From Opitutia bacterium (GTDB taxonomy: Bacteria > Verrucomicrobiota > Verrucomicrobiia > Opitutales > Coraliomargaritaceae): a DNA stretch of 20,421 nt. The stretch covers positions 1 through 20,421 of the forward strand of contig JABJQI010000190.1 of the NCBI GenBank assembly GCA_018663485.1, in the 5' to 3' direction. The notes beneath the pieces were generated by a model. That model had not been told where the DNA came from. It saw only the letters and a list, made by a program, of their open reading frames with translations, and did no database searches. The translations under genes were made by a program, and so were the position numbers. Below, one piece after another: positions 1 through 8,458 of this stretch (positions are counted from its first letter, which is position 1; each line of letters begins with the position of its first letter).

Positions 1-322
1 CATTGTTGAGCGCATAGGCTTCGTTGATCGCTGCTTGAATCTGTGTGTCATTCTCAGAACCGACGGGGTCTTCGACTGCCATCATATCGTTCGGGTCGGT
101 TGCGCGGTAGGCGAAGATGTTAAGCATCAAGAACTCGTTGGCACCCAGTCGCCCACAAAATGATTTGATCCGCGTAAGTGTCGGGTCGAGTTTGTTCTCG
201 TCGGCAGTCGATGGGTTGAGGCAGATGAAGAGCGCGCGACGACGCTCAAATAGCTCATCCCAGCGATGCAGCAGCGTGTAGCGATAGCTACGACAATCGG
301 AGAAGGTGCAATCGTTTTGCAT
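1..322 (-). CDS. DUF1643 domain protein, C-terminus cut by window edge
   Basis: The first 107 codons are visible; the rest lies beyond the left edge. The translation begins MQNDCTFSDCRSYRY and contains RRALFICLNPSTADE, then DPTLTRIKSF, LNIFAYRATDP and PVGSEND. This order (aromatic-rich start, LNPSTAD, DPT-R, N-FAYRATDP, P-G-ND) is the DUF1643 family pattern as I know it. The family has no established biochemical function and is found both on chromosomes and on mobile DNA. The ATG at 322 is the first possible start, because an in-frame TAA lies six codons upstream (338-340). No Shine-Dalgarno sequence precedes it. It follows the esterase gene in the same direction after a 93-bp gap with no clear terminator, so cotranscription is possible but unproven. 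Confidence 0.8.
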   Translation of the reverse strand, partial: MQNDCTFSDCRSYRYTLLHRWDELFERRRALFICLNPSTADENKLDPTLTRIKSFCGRLGANEFLMLNIFAYRATDPNDMMAVEDPVGSENDTQIQAAINEAYALNN

Positions 323-415
323 CGTATCGAGATTGAGTTACTTCAGCTTGCCGAGCTTTCGCTGTAGCGTGCTGATAACCCTGGGCTGTTGCGCATAGTG
401 TGACCCGTTTAAATT

Positions 416-1957
416 TTATTTGACTGCATTGGCGGTGATGCCCGGCCAGTCATCCGTGCGGAATGGAGTGACTGGCAAGCCGTTGCGATCTTGTAGATTT
501 GCCTTTGGGTTGTTGGCCCATGCATAGCGCACCGCGACTGGGTTCGATACATTCGCGTTGGAAACGTGCACTTTATTCTTACCGATGATCTTGGCATCGG
601 CCTGGACGAAGACCTTGTCTGCGCCAGCGATCGTGAAACCAATCGGCTGTTTAATGTCGAATGAGCAAAGCCCTTGGCCACTGACATGAGCGAAGGTGAG
701 GGCGATGGCGCTGTCCTTGACCTGCATGGATGCGTAACGTGGGCTGAGCGCATCGATTAAATAGCCGTAATCGTTGGCGAGTGCGAGCCGGACCAGGCGA
801 TTGGCGACAGTGGCTTTGTCGCGTGGGTGGATGTCGCGTCCTTCGCCGGCATCAATGATTACAGCTTGCCCGGTATTGGGTAGGGCGAGCGTCATTGTTT
901 GTGCTTCACGCAGTTCGGCCCAGGCACTGTCGCTTGGCTCGGAGTCTTCTGCCAGGTAGTCGGCGAGTTGCACCCAGTAGAACGGAAAGTCGCCTTGCTG
1001 CCAGAGGTCGCGCCACGCACTAATCATTAGTGGGAAGAGGTCACGGTATTGGGTGGCGCGGCCAGCGTTAGACTCGCCTTGATACCAAATGACGCCTCGC
1101 ATGCCGTATCCAATGATGGGATTCAATACGCCGTTAAACAGGTTGGCTGGACGATGTTGGCCAGCGCGAAAATCTCTAGGAGAACGCTTTGCCTTCCCTG
1201 GTTTAGCAGCCTTCAGCCATGCTTTATATTCGGCAACCTTGGCCGCGTGCATTTCGTCTGTATAAGCGGCGACTTTTGTATCCCACGAGTTGAGCAGTGC
1301 AGCGTAGCCGCCGTCTGTTTCCAGCGCATTGCGCGGCACCCATGCTTCGGCAGCTGAGCCGCCCCAAGCATTGTCAATCAGGCCGACTGGTACGCCGAGT
1401 GCGCTGTGGATGCGACTGCCGAAAAGATAGCCGACTGCCGAAAAGTTACCGACAGACTCCGGCGAGCATACGCTCCATGCGCCGTTGAAGTTGTCTTGTG
1501 GCTCTTGTGTGCCGACTTGCGGCACGGAAATAAGACGGATTTGCGGGTGGTTGGCGGATGCGATCTCCACAGCTCCATTGTAGGTATTAGTGAGTGGCCA
1601 CTGCATGTTGGATTGCCCAGAGCAAATCCAGACTTCACCGACGAGGACATCTGCAAGTGAGACCTTATTTGTGAGACCTGACACCTGAAGCAGCTGTGGT
1701 TGATTATTTGCCTCCATTGGATCCAATTTAACACGCCAGAGTCCATGTTTGTTGGCCGTCGTTTGATGCGATTGACCGCCTATCGATACGGTGACTTGCT
1801 CGCCGGCGTCGGCTTTACCCCATACGGGGTTGGCTTGTTCGCGTTGGAGCACCATGTGATCACCAAAAATATTAGGGAGCGTCACATCCGCTTTCAGCGC
1901 CGAGCTGCCGAGTACGAGGATGAATGCGAGAAGTAGGCGCATTTTTAATTGCTGCAT
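416..1957 (-). CDS. Secreted sialate O-acetylesterase (SGNH-type)
   Basis: Predicted 513-residue exported carbohydrate esterase that removes O-acetyl groups from sialic acids or other acetylated glycans. A signal peptide is visible: basic start, hydrophobic core at about residues 7-18, and an ALKA cleavage site before residue 24. Family motifs follow: LPNIFGDHMVLQRE (27-40), VWICSGQSNMQWPL (109-122) with the presumed nucleophile Ser116, NAWGGS (196-201), WYQGESN (291-297), and GRDIHPRDK (373-381) with the likely catalytic Asp375/His377. There is no lipobox Cys, so it should be periplasmic or secreted. The ATG at 1957 is used; an ATG at 1942 would give an equally good signal peptide five residues shorter. 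No sugar transporter or other glycosidase is visible beside it, so the natural substrate is uncertain; xylan or pectin-type acetyl esters are alternatives. Confidence 0.88.
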   Translation of the reverse strand: MQQLKMRLLLAFILVLGSSALKADVTLPNIFGDHMVLQREQANPVWGKADAGEQVTVSIGGQSHQTTANKHGLWRVKLDPMEANNQPQLLQVSGLTNKVSLADVLVGEVWICSGQSNMQWPLTNTYNGAVEIASANHPQIRLISVPQVGTQEPQDNFNGAWSVCSPESVGNFSAVGYLFGSRIHSALGVPVGLIDNAWGGSAAEAWVPRNALETDGGYAALLNSWDTKVAAYTDEMHAAKVAEYKAWLKAAKPGKAKRSPRDFRAGQHRPANLFNGVLNPIIGYGMRGVIWYQGESNAGRATQYRDLFPLMISAWRDLWQQGDFPFYWVQLADYLAEDSEPSDSAWAELREAQTMTLALPNTGQAVIIDAGEGRDIHPRDKATVANRLVRLALANDYGYLIDALSPRYASMQVKDSAIALTFAHVSGQGLCSFDIKQPIGFTIAGADKVFVQADAKIIGKNKVHVSNANVSNPVAVRYAWANNPKANLQDRNGLPVTPFRTDDWPGITANAVK

Positions 1958-2026
1958 GTCGGTAGATAAAAGGCGACTGCAGTTGTTGGAAAGATTAAAT
2001 ACGGAAGTGAGTCCGCTTTAGCGCGA

Positions 2027-2059
2027 GGGCATGGCATAAAGCCAGTCCCTACAGTTTTT
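2027..2059. repeat. Imperfect 9-bp hairpin followed by T5, repeat-like
   Basis: The arms GGGCATGGC (2027-2035) and GCCAGTCCC (2041-2049) pair over nine positions with two internal mismatches around an ATAAA loop. TACAG and five T (2055-2059) follow on the plus strand. It sits in the 204-bp gap between dxs and the esterase gene, both of which are transcribed leftward, so the T-tract is on the wrong strand for a dxs terminator. The form resembles short dispersed palindromic intergenic repeats. Only a genome-wide search could show whether it is one. Confidence 0.35.
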
Positions 2060-2161
2060 CGTGGCGAGCGGGTTTAATGCGTAATCTTCGATGTTATTTC
2101 CGAACCGCGCGCCTTATTGCCACGCACTTCTCACACTCAATTCTACTTACCTGAGGTTCTG

Positions 2162-4048
2162 TCAGTCGCCGAGTGCGCGGTAGCGCTGGAGCACTTTTTG
2201 TAGAATCGACTCGGGGTCGATGCCGACGCGCTTGCGCAGGGCTGCCACGGAGTTGCCGTGTTCGACAAATACATCGGGCCAGCCGATACGTTCGACGGGG
2301 CGGAGGCAGTGGCCATCTTGCAGTGCTTCCATGATCGCGCTGCCGAAGCCGCCGCTGATTACGTTGTCTTCCATCGTAACGATCAGTTGACAGTCTTGCG
2401 CAGATGACAGGAGTAGCTCGATGTCGAGTGGTTTGACGAAGCGTGCATCGACCACGCCGGCTTGAATACCGTTTGCGTGAAGCTGTTGGGCGAGTTGCTC
2501 TGCATCGGCGATCATCGAGCCGATTGCCCAGATCTCGATTTCACCTTGTTCTTGTAGGCGTTCGGCTTTGCCAATTTCGAGGGCTATGGGCATCTCTTTG
2601 ATCGGCGTGCCAATGGCTTCGCCGCGAGGGTAGCGCACAAAGCTCGGGCCTTGATAAGCGATGCCGGTGGCCATCATATCGGCAAGCTCGTCTTCGTTCG
2701 AGGGCGCCATGACGACTACACCTGGAATGTTACGCAAATAAGCGAGGTCAAATAGGCCGTGGTGCGTGGCGCCGTCGTTGGGCGAGAGCCCCGCGCGGTC
2801 CATACAGAACATCACTGGTAGGTTTTGCAGGGCAACGTCGTGGATGAGTTGGTCGAAGGCGCGCTGCAAAAAAGTCGAGTAGATCGCGCAAACTGGATGA
2901 AATCCGGAGGTGGCCATACCGGCTGCAGAGAGCACCGCGTGCTCTTCGGCGATGCCGACATCGATGAATTGATCCGGTAGTTCTTGTTCTAGAATATTGA
3001 GCCCAGTGCCGGCTGGCATCGCTGCGGTAATGCCGACAATGCTTTTATCTTGCTTGGCGAGTTTGACCAGAGTTCGGCCCATTACGTCTTGATATTTCGG
3101 GGCAGTACCGGCGGCCGATGGTGCACCTTTGCCAGTCTTGACGTCAAAAGGGCTTGCGCCGTGGAAGCGTTCGGGGTTTTGAGTGGCGACGTCGTAGCCT
3201 TTGCCCTTGGTGGTCAAAATATGCAATAATACCGGCTGCTCAGATTGTTTGGCAAATTCCAGGTAGTGCTCGACCTGCTCCTGGTCGTGACCATCGATTG
3301 GACCAATGTAGCGCACGTTGAATTTCTCAAACAGTGAGGACGGTACGAAGAAGTCCTTGGTCTCCTTCTTCCACTTTGAGCCGAACTGAATGATGGTTTC
3401 GCCGCCTGGCACTTTTTGCAACAGCGACTCGAAATCGTCATTCAGGCGGTTGTAGAGCGGATTAGTAATCAGTTCGTTAAAGTAGCGGGGCAGGGCACCG
3501 ACGTTCTTGGCGATCGACCATTTATTGTCGTTGAGAATGATGATCAGGCGCTTGGTCGAGGTGGCAACGTTGTTGAGCGCTTCCATTGTGATGCCACAGG
3601 TGAAGGCAGCGTCTCCACAAAGAGCGACAACATGCTCGTCTGAGCCACGCTTGTCACGCGCAGTGGCCATACCAAGTGCGGCTGAAAGTGCAGTGCCAGC
3701 ATGGCCGGCACCAAAAGCATCGTGTTCACTTTCGCTACGGTTTAAAAAGCCACTGAGGCCGTCGCATTGGCGAATCTTGTCGAACGCTGCACCATTGCGG
3801 CCAGTGAGGAGTTTGTGCACATAGCCTTGGTGAGATACGTCAAAAACGAAGCGGTCTTTGGGAGTATTGAAGACCCGGTGCAGGCCGATTGTCAGCTCAA
3901 CGACGCCGAGATTGGGCCCCACATGTCCACCGTTTTGCGAGGTAACTGAAATGATGTGTTCGCGTATCTCAGCGGCGAGCACTGGTAGCTCTGCCTCGGA
4001 TAACTGTTTTACGTCGTCGGGTGATTGAATCCGCTCTAGTAGGCCCAT
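2162..4048 (-). CDS. dxs: 1-deoxy-D-xylulose-5-phosphate synthase
   Basis: Condenses pyruvate and glyceraldehyde 3-phosphate to DXP, the first step of the MEP isoprenoid pathway, using thiamine diphosphate; cytoplasmic. At 628 residues it has normal family length. Visible landmarks are NGGH (39-42, His42), GHAGTALSAALGMA (115-128), the ThDP-binding GDAAFTCG (145-152) with NDN (173-175), IDGHDQ (251-256), VGIAEEHAV (364-372, Glu368 as the presumed catalytic acid) and DRAGLSPNDGATHHG (417-431). The usual third Gly of GDG is Ala here, and the usual GGM after ALT/AFT is CGI, so the cofactor loop is divergent. It is the last gene of a probable pta/ATPase/xseB/dxs operon, 49 bp after xseB. The xseB-dxs order is common in bacteria. 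The ATG at 4048 is the natural family start. Confidence 0.96.
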   Translation of the reverse strand: MGLLERIQSPDDVKQLSEAELPVLAAEIREHIISVTSQNGGHVGPNLGVVELTIGLHRVFNTPKDRFVFDVSHQGYVHKLLTGRNGAAFDKIRQCDGLSGFLNRSESEHDAFGAGHAGTALSAALGMATARDKRGSDEHVVALCGDAAFTCGITMEALNNVATSTKRLIIILNDNKWSIAKNVGALPRYFNELITNPLYNRLNDDFESLLQKVPGGETIIQFGSKWKKETKDFFVPSSLFEKFNVRYIGPIDGHDQEQVEHYLEFAKQSEQPVLLHILTTKGKGYDVATQNPERFHGASPFDVKTGKGAPSAAGTAPKYQDVMGRTLVKLAKQDKSIVGITAAMPAGTGLNILEQELPDQFIDVGIAEEHAVLSAAGMATSGFHPVCAIYSTFLQRAFDQLIHDVALQNLPVMFCMDRAGLSPNDGATHHGLFDLAYLRNIPGVVVMAPSNEDELADMMATGIAYQGPSFVRYPRGEAIGTPIKEMPIALEIGKAERLQEQGEIEIWAIGSMIADAEQLAQQLHANGIQAGVVDARFVKPLDIELLLSSAQDCQLIVTMEDNVISGGFGSAIMEALQDGHCLRPVERIGWPDVFVEHGNSVAALRKRVGIDPESILQKVLQRYRALGD

Positions 4049-4097
4049 ACTCTTAAAAAAATGCTGGTGTGCGTTGCGCGATGTGTGCCGTTTGAGA

Positions 4098-4337
4098 CTA
4101 GACCTCGGTGCTAGCGTGATCGAAGGGCTCGACTTCGCCAGTTTTGATATTGAGCTTTTCGATCTTCAGTTCCGCTTCTGTAAGCTTTTGCTGGCAGTTT
4201 TTCAAGAGGTTCGAGCCTTCTTCAAATTTAGCAACCAGATCAGCAAGTGGTGTGTCACCACTTTCCATGGATTCGAGAATCGCTTCAAGGCGGCCAAGGG
4301 CGTCCTCAAAGGTGAGTGTGTCGTTTTTCTTTGGCAT
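4098..4337 (-). CDS. xseB: Exodeoxyribonuclease VII small subunit
   Basis: A 79-residue protein beginning MPKKNDTLTFEDALGRLEAI. The segment LTFEDALGRLEAILESMESGDTPLADLVAKFEEG has the classic XseB pattern (F-E-LE-I---LE-G---L----YE-G), followed by a second helix with LLKNCQQKLTEAELKIEKL. XseB binds the large subunit XseA to make the nuclease that degrades single-stranded DNA into oligonucleotides. The ATG at 4337 is chosen because it gives the family's normal N-terminus and length; an in-frame TTG at 4388 would add 17 unrelated residues. xseA is not in this window. The gene lies 87 bp after the BioD-like ATPase gene and 49 bp before dxs, in the same direction. Confidence 0.93.
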   Translation of the reverse strand: MPKKNDTLTFEDALGRLEAILESMESGDTPLADLVAKFEEGSNLLKNCQQKLTEAELKIEKLNIKTGEVEPFDHASTEV

Positions 4338-4424
4338 GTTTAAAAGGGTTGTGAGAGCCTTATTGTTCAGGCCTGATGCGTCGAGCAAAGATACCAGAAG
4401 TTTTGCACTTGTTTGGAATGACGA

Positions 4425-5609
4425 TTACTGAGCGGACGGGAGACTCCCCGCAATGCAAATATCGGTTTGGAAGGCGCTGCGGATTAAATCGAGATCGATG
4501 TTTTTTGAAATTAGGTTCTTAATGATCGGAATCTTATCGGTATCGCTGGGCTGAGTCTTGACCGTCATCTGGTTGATCTTTGATGCCACAGCATAGCTGT
4601 CATCTTGACAGATGATCACGGGAATGTTGGTTTTCGCGATCATCTCCATTAGCTTCGGATGCGGAAGCACATTGCGCGTGAGAATGATCCCAGAAACGAC
4701 TTTTTCGCCAGCGATGCTCTCTGCGGCGATGGCGCCGAGCAGAATGTCTTCACGGTCTCCTGGGGTAATGATCAGTGAACCTCGCTCCAGCAGATCGACG
4801 AGACCTTTAGCGGCCATGGCACCGATCAATACTTGGTCGACTCGCTCTGTGGCCCCGTGCTCGCGGCCGTTTAGCCAGCGGCCATTCACCTCATCGACCA
4901 CTTGATTGAGCTTCGGTACAGTCAGTTTTTTTTCGACCGGAATACAGCCAAGCAGTGGAATGCCCATCCGCTCTAGAGCGATTTGGCTGTATTTCTCGAT
5001 CATCGCCAATTTATCGGCTTCGACTTTGTTAATAATCGCACCAATTACTTCAACGCCGGCTTGCGTAAATAGGGCTTTGTTTAAGGCTATTTCGTCAATT
5101 GGACGACCGATACCGCCGCGAGCGACGATGATGACTTTGGCTTTGAGTCGCTTGGCGACGTCTGCGTTGGATAAATTAAACACCGATCCCACACCCGCAT
5201 GGCCTGAGCCTTCAATGATAACATAATCTTTCTCGAAAGCGGCGCGGTCGAATGCGCGACACATTTTGTCGACAACAGTCGCATGATTCTTGCATGGGTC
5301 GTCCAAGAATTCGCGTGTGAAGCTCGAATGGATCGCAATCGGGCTCATCGCACCGATCGGCACTTTGACGTCGAAAATCTTATCGAGCAGTATGGAGTCT
5401 TCGTCGATCTGATGACCTTCGATTTCAACGAAGCGTTGCCCGATTGGCTTAATAAAACCAACCTTCGGTGTCAAACGACGCAACGCGGCGAACAGCGCTA
5501 AGCTGGTAGTCGTCTTGCCATCGTTCATCCGCGTCGCAGCAATGAAAATACGCTTGGTTGTGGTATTCCTGGGGGCGGTGAGGAGTTCGGTGTCGTCTGA
5601 CTGGGGCAT
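4425..5609 (-). CDS. BioD-like ATPase with DRTGG domain (Pta N-terminal-type regulator)
   Basis: A 394-residue protein with two regions. The N-terminal half is a dethiobiotin-synthetase-like P-loop domain: IFIAATRMNDGKTTT (21-35, Walker-type loop with Lys32), EGSGHAG (133-139), and VIGAIINKV (188-196). The C-terminal part (about 225-345) resembles DRTGG/CBS-associated domains, with LIITPGDREDILLGA (279-293) and VSGIILT (305-311). In long bacterial phosphotransacetylases these two domains precede the catalytic domain in one chain; here they are a separate gene placed directly after the stand-alone catalytic gene (47-bp gap). A regulatory or partner role with Pta is inferred. The ATG at 5609 is preferred; an in-frame TTG at 5648, eight bases after the pta stop, would add 13 residues. 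Neither has a Shine-Dalgarno sequence. Confidence 0.82.
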   Translation of the reverse strand: MPQSDDTELLTAPRNTTTKRIFIAATRMNDGKTTTSLALFAALRRLTPKVGFIKPIGQRFVEIEGHQIDEDSILLDKIFDVKVPIGAMSPIAIHSSFTREFLDDPCKNHATVVDKMCRAFDRAAFEKDYVIIEGSGHAGVGSVFNLSNADVAKRLKAKVIIVARGGIGRPIDEIALNKALFTQAGVEVIGAIINKVEADKLAMIEKYSQIALERMGIPLLGCIPVEKKLTVPKLNQVVDEVNGRWLNGREHGATERVDQVLIGAMAAKGLVDLLERGSLIITPGDREDILLGAIAAESIAGEKVVSGIILTRNVLPHPKLMEMIAKTNIPVIICQDDSYAVASKINQMTVKTQPSDTDKIPIIKNLISKNIDLDLIRSAFQTDICIAGSLPSAQ

Positions 5610-5656
5610 CGTTTGGTCGGTTTGCGGATATCGGAGCGATCGAGGCAATATCGAGA

Positions 5657-6727
5657 TTACTCGATGATGGTGACGTCTTCGTTCAAGTCGTCATTTCCAG
5701 TAGGATAGAGGAGCTTGTGATCGATCGCCTGCGAGGCGACCATCACGGCAGTGCCAAAGATATCGCTGGCAGTGGCACCGCGACTTATTTCAGCTGCCGG
5801 CTTGTTTAGGCCAGTCAGAATTGGGCCGTAGTTGCGTGCGCGAGTTAACACGTGGACCAGTTTAGAAGCGATGTTAGCTGAGTGTAGATCTGGGAAGATT
5901 AGCACGTTGGCATGGCCGGCGACGGTGCCATCAATATTCTTACTGCTCGCCACGATGGGGTCGAGTGCAGCATCGACCTGTAGTTCGCCATCGATGTCCA
6001 TGGGAATGCCAAGCTCCTGAGCTTTTTTACGTGCCATTGCAGTGGCGGCCTTGATCTTGGCTACCGTCGGATTTCTGCTAGACACACTTTTACTGGTGTA
6101 GCTGAGAAGCGCGACGCGTGGTTTCCTGTTGGTCAAGTGGTAGCTTAACGCTGCCGTGGTAACCGCGATGTCGCAGAGTTGCTCGGCGGTGGGATCTGGA
6201 ATGACGGCGCAGTCGGCTAGAAACAGTTCGCGGTCTTTACCAGTCTCAGGGTCTTCTAGGTCGAAGATGTTGAGCGAGGACATATTGGCGACGTTCTCGT
6301 GTAGAGGGATAATCTGCAATAATGGACGCAGTGAGCTGGATGCTTTACCGGTCGCGCCAGAAACAATGGCGTCTGCCTGTCCGGTGGCGAGCATGAGAGT
6401 CGCGAAGTAGTTGGTGTTGTCCAAATAGTCTGCAGCTTCTTTGTCGTTCATGTTCTTGAAGCGACGTAGCCCTTGGAATTTGCTGACGAAGTTATCCCAT
6501 TCGCTGCTGCGGCGTGGCTCGATGATGCGGATGTGGTCGAGGCTGATGTCGAGTTTTTCAGCGTTGGATTTAATTTTTGCGCGATCACCTAGTAGGATCG
6601 GGATGCCCAGCCCGCGTGTGGCAAATTTACGGGCGGCTTGTAAGATTCGTGGATCGGCGCCTTCGGGGAAGACCACTCGTTTTGGGTGACGTTTGAGGCG
6701 TTCGGCAAGTTTAGCGATAAGTGGCAT
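5657..6727 (-). CDS. pta: Phosphate acetyltransferase (catalytic domain only)
   Basis: Interconverts acetyl-CoA plus phosphate and acetyl phosphate plus CoA; with acetate kinase it forms the acetate overflow/activation route. The 356-residue chain is a single PTA/PTB catalytic domain: RVVFPEGADPRILQAA (17-32), SGATGKASSSLRP (123-135), DGELQVDAA (246-254), ANVLIFPDL (273-281), GPILTGLNKP (301-310) and SRGATASDI (315-323). These match phosphotransacetylases rather than butyryltransferases or malic-enzyme fusions. It is the first gene of the leftward operon and is read from the divergent region shared with murJ. ATG at 6727 gives the family N-terminus. No acetate kinase gene is in the window. 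Confidence 0.92.
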   Translation of the reverse strand: MPLIAKLAERLKRHPKRVVFPEGADPRILQAARKFATRGLGIPILLGDRAKIKSNAEKLDISLDHIRIIEPRRSSEWDNFVSKFQGLRRFKNMNDKEAADYLDNTNYFATLMLATGQADAIVSGATGKASSSLRPLLQIIPLHENVANMSSLNIFDLEDPETGKDRELFLADCAVIPDPTAEQLCDIAVTTAALSYHLTNRKPRVALLSYTSKSVSSRNPTVAKIKAATAMARKKAQELGIPMDIDGELQVDAALDPIVASSKNIDGTVAGHANVLIFPDLHSANIASKLVHVLTRARNYGPILTGLNKPAAEISRGATASDIFGTAVMVASQAIDHKLLYPTGNDDLNEDVTIIE

Positions 6728-6761
6728 CGTATTTAAATGAGAGATATTATTGTAACATTAA

Positions 6762-6780
6762 GTAGGGCGATTGACCCTAC
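6762..6780. promoter_or_regulatory. Perfect inverted repeat in the pta/murJ divergent region
   Basis: GTAGGG (6762-6767) and CCCTAC (6775-6780) form a perfect 6-bp inverted repeat with a 7-nt spacer. On the minus strand it ends 8 bp upstream of TACAAT (6754-6749), a possible -10 box for pta, so it would cover the -14 to -35 region. It could be an operator, or a short member of a dispersed repeat. Nothing in the sequence names a regulator. Confidence 0.35.
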
Positions 6781-6898
6781 CACAGAGATAAAAGTTAAAA
6801 ACACCATCTTGGTAGAGCATGAAATATACAATTGCCAAAGTTTTTTCTGAAGTAGTTTCTTTTATTGGTCGATTTTTGTATATCTCCGACGCCCTGTT

Positions 6899-8458
6899 AT
6901 GTTCAAAAATCTTAAAAATATCGTAGTTGTCAGTCTTTCGACGGTCGGCTCGCGCGTGTTGGGCTTGGTACGTGATATTCTTATTTTTGCGGCACTGGGA
7001 GCGAGCGCTTGGAATGATGCGTTTATTCTGGCATTTACTTTGCCAAACTTGTTTCGCCGTTTACTCGGGGAAGGCGCCCTGACTTCGGCTCTGGTGCCGA
7101 TCTTTTCGGATGTGCTGCAGCGCGCGGGACGTTCCGAAGCCTTTGCCTTTTTTAATCAAGTGCTGCTGCGTTTGTTGATCATACTGTCGGCTCTGGTTGT
7201 CAGCGGCATGGTTTTATTTGGTTTGTTGGCCCGCAGCGGAATGATGTCCGACCGTTGGGCGTTGGGATCAGAGCTGGCGATCGTGTTGCTGCCGTATATG
7301 ATTTTCATTTGTCTTGCGGCGATTGTTTCGGCGGGCCTCAATCTGCTTGGGCGTTTCGCCATCGCCGCCAGCACGCCAATACTGCTCAACCTCGCGATGA
7401 TTACTGCCTTAGCCGCGGGAATATGGCTGAATCAGGATCAGGCACAGATGGTGTACTGGCTTTGTGCTGGTGTGTTGTTTGGCGGATTGTTGCAGTTGCT
7501 GATGCCCGCGTGGGATTTGGCACGGCAAGGCTGGCGCCCACGCATCGAGCAGCGAGCTTCAACAGAGATGAGTGAGCTGTGGCGATTGTTTTTACCGGGC
7601 CTGATGGGTGCGGCCATCTTACAGGTTAATATTTTGGTGTCGCGGCTGTTGGCGTATTCACTCGATGAGTCGGCTATATCGGTGCTCTATCTCGCCAGTC
7701 GCTTGATGGAGTTGCCGTTGGGTATTTTTACGGTTGCGGTGGCCACCGTATTTTTTCCGCTGTTGGCACGCGCAGTGTCAGATAAAAATGATCATGCTTT
7801 CGCTGGCGCTTTGAATCAGGGCATGCGTCTGGTGGTCGGGATTTCGCTGCCAGCAGGTATCGGTTTAGTGGTTCTGGGAGGGCCGATTTTGGAGCTGCTG
7901 TTTCGATGGGGCGCATTTAACACCCAGAACGTCGCGCAAACCATACCGCTGATTGCGATCTATGGCCTAGGGCTGCCGTTTTACTCCGCGGCGACGTTTG
8001 CCACCCGTGGGTTACATGCCTGTAAAGATATGAAGACACCAGTCCGTGTGGCAGGGCTGTGCTTGCTTGTCAATTTGCTCTGCGGCGTGGTGCTGATGCA
8101 GTTCTACGGTGCGGGCGGCTTGGCGGCTGGCAATGTGCTCGCGGCGGTGGTGCAGTCGGCATGTCTCTGGCGTGCCTTATCCAAGCGTCGCGAAGAGGTG
8201 GGTTTTTCGCAGTTGCGCGTTGCCTTTGTTAAAGTCCTCTGTGCCGGTGTGGCGATGGGCTTGTTCTGCATGTTGGGCCACGCGCTAGTACTGAGTTTCG
8301 ATCTCGCGGATAAATTAAACGCCGCGGTCATCGTCGGTGTGTTGGTGCCCATTGGAGCGGCACTTTATTTCGGTCTGTTATATCTATTGAAGTTCGAAGA
8401 GTTGAATGCACTTGCCCGAATGCTGCGACGTTTTATGCCGAAGCGAACCGGCGGGTAG
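6899..8458 (+). CDS. murJ: Lipid II flippase MurJ (MviN)
   Basis: An integral inner-membrane transporter of the MOP superfamily that moves lipid II across the membrane for peptidoglycan synthesis. It has 519 residues and about 14 hydrophobic segments, as the family requires. Conserved charged residues of the central cavity line up with E. coli MurJ with a one-residue shift: SRVLGLVRD with Arg19 and Arg25, Asp40, and PNLFRRLLGEGAL with Arg53. ASRLMELPLG (266-275) carries the later conserved Arg268. The start ATG at 6899 gives the standard N-terminus. No Shine-Dalgarno sequence is seen upstream. It is apparently monocistronic: the next gene on this strand is argH after 513 bp. A 5-bp hairpin at 8519-8531 downstream has no T-tract, so I do not call it a terminator. 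Confidence 0.95.
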   Translation: MFKNLKNIVVVSLSTVGSRVLGLVRDILIFAALGASAWNDAFILAFTLPNLFRRLLGEGALTSALVPIFSDVLQRAGRSEAFAFFNQVLLRLLIILSALVVSGMVLFGLLARSGMMSDRWALGSELAIVLLPYMIFICLAAIVSAGLNLLGRFAIAASTPILLNLAMITALAAGIWLNQDQAQMVYWLCAGVLFGGLLQLLMPAWDLARQGWRPRIEQRASTEMSELWRLFLPGLMGAAILQVNILVSRLLAYSLDESAISVLYLASRLMELPLGIFTVAVATVFFPLLARAVSDKNDHAFAGALNQGMRLVVGISLPAGIGLVVLGGPILELLFRWGAFNTQNVAQTIPLIAIYGLGLPFYSAATFATRGLHACKDMKTPVRVAGLCLLVNLLCGVVLMQFYGAGGLAAGNVLAAVVQSACLWRALSKRREEVGFSQLRVAFVKVLCAGVAMGLFCMLGHALVLSFDLADKLNAAVIVGVLVPIGAALYFGLLYLLKFEELNALARMLRRFMPKRTGG

